Part shown: one piece after another, positions 12,212 through 12,450 of the stretch | Layout of the letters: each line of letters begins with the position of its first letter | Numbering within the stretch: the stretch's first letter is position 1 | Assembly (NCBI GenBank): GCA_028281215.1 | Contig: JANQKH010000079.1 | Location: 1 to 12,450 of the forward strand | DNA: 12,450 nt | Source: Phycisphaeraceae bacterium | Lineage (GTDB): Bacteria > Planctomycetota > Phycisphaerae > Phycisphaerales > Phycisphaeraceae | Reading direction: 5' to 3' | Notes under the pieces: generated by a model | Databases searched by the model: none | The model's input: only the letters and a program-made list of their open reading frames with translations | Told to the model about the DNA's origin: nothing | Translations under genes and position numbers: made by a program

Positions 12212-12450
12212 TTACGGTCGGCCGATCTGTTGAAAGTGATCCTGAAGGAAAGCATTGATCCGTTGCGGACTGACGATGCCTACCACATGGTTATCGACGT
12301 CGAGGATGGGCACGTGCCGATGTCCACTGACGGCGATTTCACTCAAGGCATCGACGACGTGGTCCGTTTCGTGAATGACGCTGGGCTGTGGCGTCATGAC
12401 TTCGGCCACCGGTCGTTGCATGGAGCCTGCGCTGTCGGGCGCCACCTTGT
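12212..12450 (-). CDS. CBS-domain protein, 3' part only
   Basis: This is the C-terminal part (about 78 residues) of a protein whose start lies beyond the window; the frame stays open to the last base. It contains one CBS module, recognisable from VAEVMTPQPSVIHETDHVVDALSEIAVSGHRHVPILDVDNHVVGIVSPQRINAFLQDHF. CBS modules normally work in pairs and bind adenine nucleotides, so a second copy is probably encoded just upstream. It may be a stand-alone two-CBS regulator or the tail of a larger protein. A GTG at 12443-12445 could be read as a start, but the frame continues upstream and no ribosome-binding site can be checked. It lies 23 bp upstream of the cytochrome gene on the same strand, which suggests one operon; linked function is inference. 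Confidence 0.85.
   Translation of the reverse strand, partial: KVAPDSAGSMQRPVAEVMTPQPSVIHETDHVVDALSEIAVSGHRHVPILDVDNHVVGIVSPQRINAFLQDHFQQIGRP

Overview
The window (about 60% G+C by eye) looks like a chromosomal segment of a planctomycete or close relative (Phycisphaerae or Pirellulales type; the exact group is inference). The main reasons are an 806-residue secreted PSCyt1-DUF1549-DUF1553 protein with two CxxCH heme sites, a Tat-exported Gfo/Idh/MocA oxidoreductase, a secreted DUF6807 (PmoA-like) protein and a jellyroll protein of the DUF1080/LamG kind. This gene set is typical of planctomycete carbohydrate-degradation loci.

Layout. 1-1596 (+): 3' part of the translation GTPase TypA/BipA. 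1762-2988 (+): archaeal-type cofactor-independent phosphoglycerate mutase-like enzyme with all seven metal/catalytic residues. 3058-3864 (+): putative lipoprotein of unknown function. 3996-6416 (-): the PSCyt1-DUF1549-DUF1553 protein. It is divergent from 6599-7579 (+), the DUF6807 protein, across a 182-bp region with candidate promoters on both strands. 7703-8419 (-) jellyroll protein, 8518-8829 (-) small two-helix membrane protein and 8962-10431 (-) Gfo/Idh/MocA oxidoreductase lie head to tail. 11254-11640 (+): small secreted beta-rich protein. 11745-12188 (-): secreted cytochrome with a C-terminal CIKCH heme site, preceded by a CBS-domain gene (12212 to the window end, partial).

How the genes may work together (inference). 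The oxidoreductase, jellyroll and DUF6807 proteins all carry export signals and resemble gene sets in which sugars or glycosides are oxidised and cleaved outside the cytoplasm. The two cytochrome-type proteins could take part in periplasmic electron transfer. TypA and the mutase are unrelated housekeeping genes.

The most unusual part is the 822-bp non-coding stretch 10432-11253 between the divergent oxidoreductase and beta-protein genes. It holds a dense array of TGTCCGG/GTCCGGAC palindromes (10654-10836) interrupted by an AT-rich patch, bracketed by a 9-bp direct repeat, and followed by a bulged long-stem hairpin with a palindromic loop (10861-10906) and a T run. Nothing in it reads convincingly as protein. 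It may be an operator array, a structured RNA or a small non-autonomous mobile element.
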